From Actinokineospora sp. NBRC 105648 (lineage in GTDB: Bacteria > Actinomycetota > Actinomycetes > Mycobacteriales > Pseudonocardiaceae), in contig NZ_BSTR01000031.1 in NCBI RefSeq assembly GCF_030269645.1, forward strand, positions 1 through 49,688: a stretch of 49,688 nucleotides of DNA, given 5' to 3'. The position numbers were made by a program, and so were the translations under genes. A model generated the notes under the pieces. It did no database searches. It saw only the letters and a program-made list of their open reading frames with translations, and was not told the DNA's origin. Position 1 is the stretch's first letter, and each line of letters opens with the position of its first letter. This document shows positions 42,315 through 49,688 of the stretch, piece after piece.

Positions 42315-42509
42315 CCCCACCTGAGCAAACCCCGACGCGGCAACCCCGGGCGCAGCCAGCCCCAAAGCAAGCCCAGAGCGAGCCAGATGTGGAACGCACC
42401 ACGTCCACCAGCACCTCCCCACCGCTGACCTGGCCTTCCCTCCCCACTGCCCCGGCCCCATCCCAGATACCCGCTTCCCAATAGTTCGGTAAGCGACGAA
42501 CATGCTGGG

Positions 42510-43904
42510 GTGCGCAACAACCAAGCCGTCACGCTGGCCACGGTCTTGCTCGCCGTCTTGATGTTCCCGATCACGTTGACCGGGGCGGCCATCGCGCTGC
42601 CCGACATCCGGGAGGCGCTGCACGGCGACCTCGCCTCGGTGCAGTGGGTGGTCAACGCCTACAACACGACCTTCGCGGGCTTCATGCTCGCCGCCGGTGG
42701 GTTGGCCGACATCCTCGGCAGGCGGCGGGTGTTCGCCTTCGGGACCGGCATCTTCGCCGCCGGTGGTCTGCTCAGTGCGGTCGCCCCGAACCTGCTCGTG
42801 CTCGACGTGCTGCGCGGCCTGTCCGGGATCGGCGCGTCGGCGGCGGCGACCAGTGCGGTGGCGATCCTGGCGAGTGCGTTCGACGGACCGAAGCGGGCCA
42901 GGGCGTTCAGCCTGTTCGGCACGGTGATCGGGTTCGGCCTGGCGTTCGGGCCGTCGGTTGCGAGTGTGCTGATGGGCGCGCTGGGGTGGCAGGCGGTGTT
43001 CTGGCTGCCCGCGGCCGTCGGCGTGGCCGCGCTCGCGCTGGTGCCGGTGCTGCCGGAGTCGCGCAACCCGGACGCGCTCGGGGTGGACTGGCCGGGCACG
43101 GCCACCTTCACCGCGGGCCTGCTGCTGGTGATCACCGGGTTCATCGAGGGCCCCGCGCTCGGCTGGGCGAGCCCGCTGGTGCTCGTGGCGTTCGCGGGCG
43201 GCGTGGCGCTGCTGGTCGCCTTCGTGGTGATCGAGCGCCGGGTGGCGAACCCGATGTTCCACTTCGACCTGCTGCGCACGCCCCGCTTCCTCGCGGCCGC
43301 GCTCGCCGCCGCGGCGTTCGTCGCGGTGCTGGTGCCGTTGATCGTCTACCTGCCGTCGTACCTGACCGCGGTGATGGGCCAGAGCGCGCAGCAGGCGGGC
43401 GCGACGCTGATCCTGCTGACCGCGCCCATCCTCGTGCTGCCGCTGCTCGCGGGCATCCTGGTCCGGCGGGTCGCGGAGAACTCGGTGCTGCTGGTCGCGC
43501 TCGTCCTGGTCGGCGCGGGCACGCTCTGGCTCACCACGATCGGCCCGGACAGCACCGCCCTGTCCCTGGCCGCACCGCTGCTCACGCTCGGCGCGGGCAT
43601 CGGCCTGTCCACCGGCCTGGTCGACAACATGGCGCTGGCCAGCGCGGGCCCGAGCCGGGCCGGTACCGCCTCCGGCATGTTCGGCACGTCCCGGCTCGCC
43701 TTCGAGACGATCGGCATCGCGGTGATCGGCTCGATCCTGGCCACCGGCACCGGCGGCACGCTGGCCGGGCCCGGCTACACCGACTCGCTGCACCTGTCGC
43801 TGTGGCTGATGGGCGCGATGATCGCCGGTGTCGTGGTCCTGTTCACCGTGCTCACCCGCCGTGCCGCACGCACCTCGCCCGCGCCGGCGGAGGTGCCCGC
43901 CTGA
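42510..43904 (+). CDS. MFS drug transporter, DHA2 (14-helix) family
   Basis: 464 residues, about 14 membrane helices. The first loop motif (GGLADILGRRRVFAFG) and LPDIREALHGDLASVQWVVNAYNT are typical of EmrB/QacA-type proton antiporters, and the motif C region GTVIGFGLAFGPSVASVL is present. It exports hydrophobic compounds; substrate unknown. GTG 42510 has only a weak upstream G-run. GTTCG (42484-42488) and CGAAC (42497-42501) form a short inverted repeat before it. No adjacent TetR/MarR regulator was seen. Confidence 0.93.
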   Translation: MRNNQAVTLATVLLAVLMFPITLTGAAIALPDIREALHGDLASVQWVVNAYNTTFAGFMLAAGGLADILGRRRVFAFGTGIFAAGGLLSAVAPNLLVLDVLRGLSGIGASAAATSAVAILASAFDGPKRARAFSLFGTVIGFGLAFGPSVASVLMGALGWQAVFWLPAAVGVAALALVPVLPESRNPDALGVDWPGTATFTAGLLLVITGFIEGPALGWASPLVLVAFAGGVALLVAFVVIERRVANPMFHFDLLRTPRFLAAALAAAAFVAVLVPLIVYLPSYLTAVMGQSAQQAGATLILLTAPILVLPLLAGILVRRVAENSVLLVALVLVGAGTLWLTTIGPDSTALSLAAPLLTLGAGIGLSTGLVDNMALASAGPSRAGTASGMFGTSRLAFETIGIAVIGSILATGTGGTLAGPGYTDSLHLSLWLMGAMIAGVVVLFTVLTRRAARTSPAPAEVPA

Positions 43905-43905
43905 G

Positions 43906-43937
43906 TTATCCACAGGTCTTGTCCACAGTGTGCACAA
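43906..43937. promoter_or_regulatory. Cluster of three DnaA-box 9-mers
   Basis: TTATCCACA (43906-43914, the classical box), TTGTCCACA (43919-43927, the actinobacterial consensus) and TGTGCACAA (43929-43937, the reverse of TTGTGCACA) lie within 32 bases right after the MFS stop codon. dnaA, dnaN, gyr or rpmH genes are absent, so this is not obviously oriC. It could be a DnaA-titration or DnaA-regulated site. A single further box (TGTGGACAA) is at 49298-49306. Confidence 0.55.
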
Positions 43938-44077
43938 GTGTTCGAACGCATCCGCCGGATTCGGCTATCTTGCCTGCGTGTTCACCATCCGGCCGCAGCT
44001 CACCGGCACCGCGCGCGCCCTGTGGTCATGTGTATCCGGGGCGCTCGGCGGCTTCCTGAGCCGGGTCGCGCGGACGG

Positions 44078-44617
44078 TCAGCCGGGTCCTGCCATGTCGG
44101 CGAGCTTGGTCACGGTGTTCCAGTTCCGAGCCGTCACCACGACCTTCCACTTCCGCTCGACGTACGGCCCCATCAGCGGCGCCTCGGAGATCCCGTCCGG
44201 GCACCACTGGTAGATCACCCGGTCGCCCAGCCGGATCCGCTCCGGGTCGAGTGCCACCGGGTCGTGCTCGGCCCGCACCGCGGCGGCAGGCAGCTCGGAC
44301 AGGAACGCGGCCACCATCCTCGACCCGTTGTCGGCCACCTCGGCGAACGGGTGAGCCGCGATCACCGCCCGCAGCTCGTCGCCGGTGCGAATTAGGCAGC
44401 GGGTCGTGAGACCCAGCTCGGTCTCCAGCGCCGACTCGACCGCGGCCGCCACGGCCGCGGGCTTCGCGGCGGCGGTGAAGACCGCGTTCCCGCTCTGCAG
44501 CAGCGTCCGCACGTCCCCGTACCCGAGGCCGGCGAGGACCGACCGCAGGTCAGCCATGGCGATCTTCGCCCGACCGCCGACGTTCACCCCGCGCAGCAGG
44601 GCCACATATGCGCTCAC
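44078..44617 (-). CDS. DUF1697 domain protein
   Basis: 179 residues. The N-terminus VALLRGVNVGGRAKIAMADLR and LLQSGNAVF are the family signature; function is unknown. The GTG at 44617 overlaps the TGA of the FadD6-like gene (GTGA), so they are translationally coupled, but a joint role is not evident. Between its stop and the DnaA-box cluster (43938-44077) nothing else is recognised. Confidence 0.92.
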   Translation of the reverse strand: MSAYVALLRGVNVGGRAKIAMADLRSVLAGLGYGDVRTLLQSGNAVFTAAAKPAAVAAAVESALETELGLTTRCLIRTGDELRAVIAAHPFAEVADNGSRMVAAFLSELPAAAVRAEHDPVALDPERIRLGDRVIYQWCPDGISEAPLMGPYVERKWKVVVTARNWNTVTKLADMAGPG

Positions 44618-46371
44618 ACCCGGATCTTGCCCGCCGCCACCTCGCGCGGATAGTCGGGATAGGAGGCGATGTACGCACCGTCGTCGAGCACGTACAGCGG
44701 GTCGGTGACCTCGTCGGAGTAGCCCTGGTCGCGCAGGTCCACCTTGCGCGACTTGAACGTCGAGGTCTGCTCGACCTCGTCGACCACCCGGACGAAGAGC
44801 GGCACCGCGTACGGGGGCAGCCGCGCCGCGAGGTGCGCGGCGAGACCCCGCCCGTCGAACCGAGCGCCAGCGCGCAGCTTCACCGCGGCCATGCCCGCCT
44901 TGCCGTCGGCGCCCGCGACGGGCACGCCGTAGACCACGGCCTGCTCGACGTCCGGGTGCTCGCCGAGCGCGCCCTCGACCTCGGTGGTGGCCACGTTCTC
45001 GCCCTTCCAGCGGAACGTGTCCCCCAGCCGGTCGACGAACGCGACGTGCTTGAACCCCTGGTGGCGCACCAGGTCGCCGGTGTCGAACCAGCAGTCGCCG
45101 TCGGTGAAGCCGTCCCGGACCAGCTTGCGCTCGGTGGCCTCGGGGTCGGTGTAGCCGTCGAACGGCGCCCGGTCGGTGACCTTGGTCAGCAGCAGGCCGA
45201 CCGCGCCCGCGCGGACCTTCCGGAGCCGGTCCCCGGTGCGCTTCGGCCTGCCGGTCTCCGCGTCGTACTCGACGACGGCGAACGGCAGCGGGCAGATGCC
45301 CGCGGTGCGGTCGAGGTTCAGCGCGTTGACGAAGGCCAGGTTGCACTCACTGGCGCCGTAGAACTCGGCGATCCGCGGGATGCGGAAGCGGCGGGCGAAC
45401 TCGTCCCAGATCTCCGGGCGCAGGCCGTTGCCGACCACCACGCGCACCTGGTGCCCGCGCTCCGCCTCGCGGACGGGCTGGTTGAGCAGGTAGCGGCACA
45501 GTTCGCCGATGTAGCAGAACGCCGTGGCGCGCTGCCGGACCACCTCGTCCCAGAACCGCGAGGCGGAGAACGAGCGGCCCAGCGCCAGCGTCGCCCCCGC
45601 CGAGAGCACGGACGAGAGCGAAACGGTGAGCGCATTGTTGTGGTAGAGCGGCAGGCAGCAGTAGAGCGTGTCCGCACCGCGCAGCCGGACGCCCAAGCCG
45701 CCGATGCCGGTCATGCTCTTGAGCCACCGGTAGTGCGACATCGCGCTTGCCTTGGGCAGCCCGGTGGTCCCGGAGGTGAAGATGTAGAAAGCGTTGCTGC
45801 CCGCCATGATCCGCTCGGTGCCCGCCGGGTTGTCCTCGGTGGTCGCGGCGTCGCCGAGGGTGTCCAGGTCGAGCGGTTCGCGGACCTCGATACCCGCCAG
45901 GGCGTCGCGGCATTCCTTGCCCACCACGAGGACCGTGGCGTCGAGGAGTCGCAGGCTGTGGTCGAGCACGTCGCCGCGCTGGTTGGTGTTGACCATCCCG
46001 GCGGCCGCGCCGAGCTTCACCGCGGCCAGCGCGGCGAACAGCGTCTCCGGCCGGTTGCCCGCCAGGATGGCCACCGTGCGACCCGGGTGCACGCCGTGTG
46101 CGGCGAGCACCGAGGCGAACTTGTTGACGATTGTGTTCGCCGCGCCGTAGCTGATCTCCCGGTCCTCGAACCGCACGAACGGGCGGTCCGGGTGCCGGGC
46201 CGCGGCCCGCTGGAAGATGTGCCCGATCGACTCGCGCATCGCGGGCCGCATGGTGAGCAGCCGAAGGCCGCCGAGCGCCAGCCGCGGTCCCTCGAAGGCG
46301 AGCCCGGGCAGCGCCCGAGCCAGGTCCCCCACCCGGACCCGGGTGGCCGCCGACTGCTCCGTCGCATCCAT
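44614..46371 (-). CDS. Long-chain acyl-CoA synthetase (FadD6/FATP-like)
   Basis: 585 residues. The AMP-binding signature is YIFTSGTTGLPKASAMSH, followed by FYGASECN, DGDCWFDTGDLVRHQGF and GENVATTEVEGAL, in the order of the fatty acid transport protein/very-long-chain acyl-CoA ligase group (FadD6 in mycobacteria). It activates fatty acids to acyl-CoA through an acyl-adenylate. The C-terminal catalytic lysine region is around SRKVDLRDQG. ATG 46371 has no strong ribosome-binding site. Confidence 0.92.
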   Translation of the reverse strand: MDATEQSAATRVRVGDLARALPGLAFEGPRLALGGLRLLTMRPAMRESIGHIFQRAAARHPDRPFVRFEDREISYGAANTIVNKFASVLAAHGVHPGRTVAILAGNRPETLFAALAAVKLGAAAGMVNTNQRGDVLDHSLRLLDATVLVVGKECRDALAGIEVREPLDLDTLGDAATTEDNPAGTERIMAGSNAFYIFTSGTTGLPKASAMSHYRWLKSMTGIGGLGVRLRGADTLYCCLPLYHNNALTVSLSSVLSAGATLALGRSFSASRFWDEVVRQRATAFCYIGELCRYLLNQPVREAERGHQVRVVVGNGLRPEIWDEFARRFRIPRIAEFYGASECNLAFVNALNLDRTAGICPLPFAVVEYDAETGRPKRTGDRLRKVRAGAVGLLLTKVTDRAPFDGYTDPEATERKLVRDGFTDGDCWFDTGDLVRHQGFKHVAFVDRLGDTFRWKGENVATTEVEGALGEHPDVEQAVVYGVPVAGADGKAGMAAVKLRAGARFDGRGLAAHLAARLPPYAVPLFVRVVDEVEQTSTFKSRKVDLRDQGYSDEVTDPLYVLDDGAYIASYPDYPREVAAGKIRV

Positions 46372-46411
46372 GCACCGGGATGCTACTGGGAAGTAGCTAC
46401 TCCCGGCAGGC

Positions 46412-47356
46412 TCAGCGGGCGGCCAGGCCGAACGCCACCCCGGTCAGCTCCTCACTGGTGTCCCAGAGCCGCTTGGCCAGCTCGCGGTCGCGCGCCGCCT
46501 CCAGCGGCTCGACCACCCGCGGGTAGCCCTTCTGCTCCTTGCGCCCGTCCGGACCGATGAACTGGCCGCTCTCCACGTCCGGGGACGTCGCGGCGAACAG
46601 CTGCGGCAGCGCGCCCATCGACGCCTCCTGCGCCATGAACCGGTTGGACACCTTCATCGCCAGCTTCGCCACCCCGGTCGGGCCGCTGGACTGCAGGTTG
46701 GTCGCCGAGTAGCCCGGGTGCGCCAGCAGGCTGGACACCGCGAAACCGTTGGCCCGCAGCCGCCGGTGCAGCTCGAGCCCGAACACCACGTTGGCCAGCT
46801 TGGACTGGGAGTAGTAGCCGGCGCGCGAGTACTTGTGCTCGCCGTGCAGGTCGTCGAAGTGGATGCGGCCGCGCTTGTGCAGGAAGGAGCTGACCGTGAC
46901 CACGCGCGGGTCCGCGCTCTCCTTCAGCACGTCCAGCAACCGCCCGGTCAACGCGAAGTGCCCCAGGTGGTTGACGGCGAACTGCAACTCATACCCCTGC
47001 GCACTCTCCGTGCGCGGCGGCATCATCACTCCGGCGTTGTTGATCAGCACGTCGACCTGCTGGATGCCGTTGGCGAACACCTCGACGGTGTCCAGGTCGG
47101 CGAGGTCCAACAGCCGGGACTCCACCCGCGCGTCGGGGTGCGCGGCCTGGATCCGCTCGACCGCGGCCCGCCCCTTCTCGGGGTCGCGGGCGGTGAGGAT
47201 CACCTCGGCGCCGTGCCCGGCGAGCTCGCGGGCCGTCTCGAAGCCGAGGCCGCTGTTGCCGCCGGTCACGATGTAGGTCCGGCCGCCCAGGGCGGGGATG
47301 TCAGCGGCGGTCCACCCGGTGGCCGCGGCCCCCGGATCACCGTCAGGTCTGCTCAT
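46412..47356 (-). CDS. Short-chain dehydrogenase/reductase (retinol-dehydrogenase-like)
   Basis: 314 residues. The TGGNSGLG nucleotide-binding motif (about 31-38), NNAGVM, and the catalytic YYSQSK (YxxxK) with an upstream serine pair (TVSSF) are present. It uses NAD(P)(H) for oxidation or reduction of an unknown alcohol or ketone. It has the insert typical of WWOX/retinol-dehydrogenase-like SDRs. It lies 40 bases upstream of the acyl-CoA synthetase gene on the same strand, suggesting a common lipid-related transcript. Confidence 0.93.
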   Translation of the reverse strand: MSRPDGDPGAAATGWTAADIPALGGRTYIVTGGNSGLGFETARELAGHGAEVILTARDPEKGRAAVERIQAAHPDARVESRLLDLADLDTVEVFANGIQQVDVLINNAGVMMPPRTESAQGYELQFAVNHLGHFALTGRLLDVLKESADPRVVTVSSFLHKRGRIHFDDLHGEHKYSRAGYYSQSKLANVVFGLELHRRLRANGFAVSSLLAHPGYSATNLQSSGPTGVAKLAMKVSNRFMAQEASMGALPQLFAATSPDVESGQFIGPDGRKEQKGYPRVVEPLEAARDRELAKRLWDTSEELTGVAFGLAAR

Positions 47357-47432
47357 GGGCCCTAGCCTGCCCTACCGACGTCACCCACACAGGGTGTGGC
47401 CACAACGTCTGGATCACACGAGTGCGCCACCC

Positions 47433-47445
47433 TATGGTCAGCGTT
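47433..47445 (+). promoter_or_regulatory. Candidate -10 element of the aldo/keto reductase gene
   Basis: TATGGT (47433-47438) fits TANNNT and ends seven bases before the GTG at 47446. No ribosome-binding site is seen before either possible start, so a leaderless transcript is plausible. Unverified. Confidence 0.35.
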
Positions 47446-48405
47446 GTGGAGCTCCGTCACCTGGGCGAGTCCGGACTGGTCGTCAGTTCGGTGGGCCTGG
47501 GCTGCAACAACCTCGGCAGGCCGGGCACGGCCGCCGAGTCGTTGGCGGGCTCCCGCGCCCTGGTCGAGGCCGCCCTGGAGGCCGGTGTGACCTTCTTCGA
47601 CGTGGCGGATGTGTACGGGGCACCGCGCGGCCGCAGCGAGGAGCTGCTCGGCCTGGCGCTGGCGGGCAAGCGGGAGAAGGCGGTCATCGCCACCAAGTTC
47701 GGCCTCGACATGCAGGGCAGCAACGGCCCCGACTTCGGCGCCCGCGGCTCCCGCCGCTACGTCCGCCGCGCCGCCGAGGCCTCCCTCCGCCGACTCGACA
47801 CGGACTGGATCGACCTCTACCAGGTGCACCGCCCGGACCCGCGCACCCCGCTCGCGGAAACCCTGTCCGCCCTCGACGACCTGGTCCGCGACGGCCTGGT
47901 CCGCTACACCGGCGTCTGCAACCTGGCCGCCTGGCAGATCGCCGACGTCAGCTGGACCGCCCAGACCGAACGGGTCGGCCCGGTCGTGTCCACCCAGAAC
48001 CACTACTCCCTGCTGGAACGCGAAACCGAACGCGAGGTCGTCCCCGCCTGCCACCGCTTCGCGGTGAGCCTGCTGCCGTACTTCCCGCTGGCCAACGGCC
48101 TGCTCACCGGCAAGTACGCCCGCGACACCCCACCCCCGGAGGGCAGCAGGCTGGCGGGCAGGCACCGACTGCTCGCCGACGCCCCGTGGACCCGGATCGA
48201 GAAGCTCAGGGCCTTCGCCGACGAACGCGACATCACCATGACCACCCTCGCCATCGGCTGGCTGGCCAGCAGACCGACCGTCGGCTCGGTCATCGCGGGC
48301 GCCACCACCGCGGAACAGGTGACCGCCAACGCGAAAGCCCCCACCTGGCGCCCCACCCCCGACGACCTCGCCGCCATCGACGAGATCTGCCCACCCCGCC
48401 GCTGA
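47446..48405 (+). CDS. Aldo/keto reductase
   Basis: 319 residues from GTG 47446; an ATG at 47434 would add four residues. FFDVADVYGAPRGRSEELLG holds the catalytic Asp and Tyr, ATKFG the Lys and QVHRPDP the His. TLAIGWLASRPTVGSVIAGATT is the family C-terminal signature. It reduces aldehydes or ketones with NADPH; substrate unknown. It is divergent from the SDR gene. Confidence 0.94.
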   Translation: MELRHLGESGLVVSSVGLGCNNLGRPGTAAESLAGSRALVEAALEAGVTFFDVADVYGAPRGRSEELLGLALAGKREKAVIATKFGLDMQGSNGPDFGARGSRRYVRRAAEASLRRLDTDWIDLYQVHRPDPRTPLAETLSALDDLVRDGLVRYTGVCNLAAWQIADVSWTAQTERVGPVVSTQNHYSLLERETEREVVPACHRFAVSLLPYFPLANGLLTGKYARDTPPPEGSRLAGRHRLLADAPWTRIEKLRAFADERDITMTTLAIGWLASRPTVGSVIAGATTAEQVTANAKAPTWRPTPDDLAAIDEICPPRR

Positions 48406-48639
48406 CCCACCCCCGGCAGCTGACAAGCCCCCTGAGCCAGCCAGCCTTTCAACACCCTCCATTACTTCTTTGTGGCTCCCGGCTGGGAGTGGTGGTCGCC
48501 AGGTCCGCATGACTTGCGCCCCCAGTCGAACCCGTGATCCGGGGGGGTGGTGTCGCCGGGTCTGGTGGCATCGAGGGACCGCCGAATCGGGACACGACCG
48601 CCACGATCACGAAGTTCCACGCACCACACACGGGCGACA

Positions 48640-49180
48640 AACCCACCCTGGACGAACAACCGCTGCGGTCCCAGACACCACCGCCGCAGACACCGGCCCG
48701 CCCCGCAAGGCGGACAGCCTGAAAACGGTCCTCCAGCAACACAAACAGGCCGCCGACCAAGTCAAGGGGGACTCGATGCCCACCTACTCGCCGGAGTCCT
48801 GACCCCGATGCCCGGCACCGGCGTCAAGCCCGCAGCCCGCATCCTCCACAAGATCAGCGACGCCTCGAACCCCGCCCCCTCCGGACACCGCGCCGCCTAC
48901 GCGGGCATCGCCCCGGTCAACCGCGCCTCCGGCACCAGCGTCAAGGGCGAGCACCCCGGCCCGGACCCACAGCCGCACACTTACCCGCGCGCTCTCCCCC
49001 GCCGCGCCCGCCCCACACCGACCCGGTCAGCCGCGCCCACCACAACTGCAAACGAGCCGAGGGCAAGAACCCAACCCGCCCTCATCCGCCTCGCCCGCCG
49101 CCGCGACGTCCCCTACGCCATCCTCCGCACCAACACCCACCACCGACACCCCGAACCAGCACCAGTCCCCACCGCAGCTT
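48640..49180 (+). pseudogene. Degenerate IS110-family transposase remnant
   Basis: Fragments of the C-terminal half of an IS110 transposase appear in order but in different frames: LDEQ (48648-48659), VPDTTAAD..ADSLKTVLQQHKQAADQV (about 48675-48765), DAHLLAGVLTPMPGTGVKPAARIL through SGTSVKGEHPG (48775-48961) and PALIRLARRRDVPYAIL (about 49075-49128). The N-terminal DEDD domain is absent. The element is dead, with at least three frameshifts. The 234 bases before it (48406-48639) may include part of its non-coding end but show no clear feature. Confidence 0.8.
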
Positions 49181-49464
49181 GACAACCACATAGGGACACC
49201 CCACCCCCCTCAGAACATGCCCCACCCGTCCCAGGGGGCAGGCCCCGCAGCCATTTTACCTGGTGGAGGCGGGGGAACGGCAGGTGTTGATCTTGGCTGT
49301 GGACAACTCGGGGTCTCAGACGGGTGAACTTGGATCGAGGTCCGGGTGGCGGTGTCCGATGGGTGCCGTGGTGCGGTGCCGGGCGAGGTGGGCGACCGGC
49401 CGCAGGGCGCTCGGGTCGAACCGGGATTGACAGGGTGACCGGGGTGTGGTCAGAAGACACTGCG
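49181..49464. other. Non-coding stretch, no feature recognised
   Basis: No convincing gene on either strand. One DnaA-box-like 9-mer (TGTGGACAA, 49298-49306) is present. The stretch separates the transposase remnant from the 13-bp tandem array. Confidence 0.5.
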
Positions 49465-49685
49465 GCGGATCAGCCGAGCGGATCAGCCGAGCGGATCAGC
49501 CGAGCGGATCAGCCGAGCGGATCAGCCGAGCGGATCACCCAAGCGGATCACCCAAGCAGATCACCCAAGCAGATCACCCAAGCAGATCACCCAAGCAGAT
49601 CACCCAAGCAGATCACCCAAGCAGATCACCCAAGCAGATCACCCAAGCAGATCACCCAAGCAGATCACCCAAGCAGATCACCCAA
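49465..49685. repeat. 13-bp tandem array, 17 copies in three ordered variants
   Basis: Five copies of GCGGATCAGCCGA (49465-49529), two of GCGGATCACCCAA (49530-49555) and ten of GCAGATCACCCAA (49556-49685) follow without spacers. The variants change stepwise: two substitutions, then one. The 13-base period shifts the reading frame each unit, so it is not protein-coding. Each unit has one GATC. It is not a CRISPR, as there are no spacers. It ends three bases before the window edge and may continue. Confidence 0.95.
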
Positions 49686-49688
49686 GGT

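Noticed and set aside
42179..42484. Open frames of 80-100 codons through the palindromic element
   Set aside because: They read across a perfect inverted repeat with biased composition and no known domain. The structure explains the sequence better.
43906..43937. Chromosomal origin of replication
   Set aside because: Only three boxes are present and no replication-initiation genes or AT-rich unwinding region adjoin them. I kept it only as a DnaA-box cluster.
43940..43947. LexA (SOS) box at GTTCGAAC
   Set aside because: The actinobacterial SOS box needs CGAAC-N4-GTTCG; this is a bare 8-bp palindrome without that spacing.
48449..48760. Minus-strand frame of 103 codons before the transposase remnant
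   Set aside because: No domain, weak start, and it overlaps antisense to transposase fragments.
49465..49685. CRISPR array
   Set aside because: The units are 13 bp and directly joined, with no unique spacers and no cas genes.

Overview
The window is very GC-rich, with GTG and TTG starts, many 4-base GTGA gene overlaps and IdeR/DtxR-type iron boxes. Its gene families (DUF5926, DUF4328, SigE-type sigma factors, split LigD, LytTR/LytS next to a cation-acetate symporter, FadD6-like ligase) point to an actinomycete, most likely of the order Pseudonocardiales. That placement is inference from gene content. No rRNA and no dnaA/oriC gene set is present. It is mostly ordinary chromosome, with accessory DNA at both ends and in the middle (about 31.1-33.3 kb).

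Layout. 1-414: non-coding, with a palindromic structured element and 56-bp tandem repeats. 415-9011: membrane proteins, an iron-box-controlled HugZ/DUF2470 protein, a CPBP protease, the two halves of a LigD-type end-joining system (3'-phosphoesterase-ligase, then polymerase), a DM13 protein, an arginine deiminase, and a ferritin behind two iron boxes. 9034-17089: two SigE-type sigma factors, each translationally coupled to a membrane protein that may be its anti-sigma factor, around DUF952/DUF5926, a GT-C-like membrane protein, a P450, a DUF4328 protein and a rhodanese. 17162-23982: a same-strand cluster with Fpg/Nei glycosylase, LytS-like kinase, S49 peptidase, LytTR regulator, small DUF485-like membrane protein and sodium:solute symporter, suggesting two-component control of monocarboxylate uptake. 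24151-30720: an ECF sigma factor fused to a zinc anti-sigma-like and membrane domain, a tRNA-Gly with promoter and terminator, an orphan N6-adenine methyltransferase, DUF2252 and a WecB-like epimerase.

30717-33876 is accessory: a low-GC palindrome-bearing stretch, DUF3892, a Phd-like antitoxin with a frameshifted toxin, then an intact YefM-YoeB pair. That pair lies between two 58-bp copies of the 3' end of msrA, one inside the intact msrA and one an orphan. 33971-42109 is a surface-glycan/envelope region: two proteins sharing an N-terminal module, an acyltransferase, two methyltransferases and a 987-residue methyltransferase-GT2-GT4 fusion. 42110-42509 carries a second copy, on the opposite strand, of the structured element found at base 1. 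After an MFS exporter comes a cluster of three DnaA-box 9-mers. FadD6-like, DUF1697, SDR and aldo/keto reductase genes follow. The right end holds a decayed IS110-type transposase and a 17-copy 13-bp tandem array.

The best candidate for something undescribed is the structured element family at 1-136 (+) and 42172-42314 (-). Four blocks totalling 41 identical bases keep the same order and nearly the same spacing, and the flanking stems differ in sequence but stay paired. The msrA-bracketed toxin-antitoxin cassette is the second.
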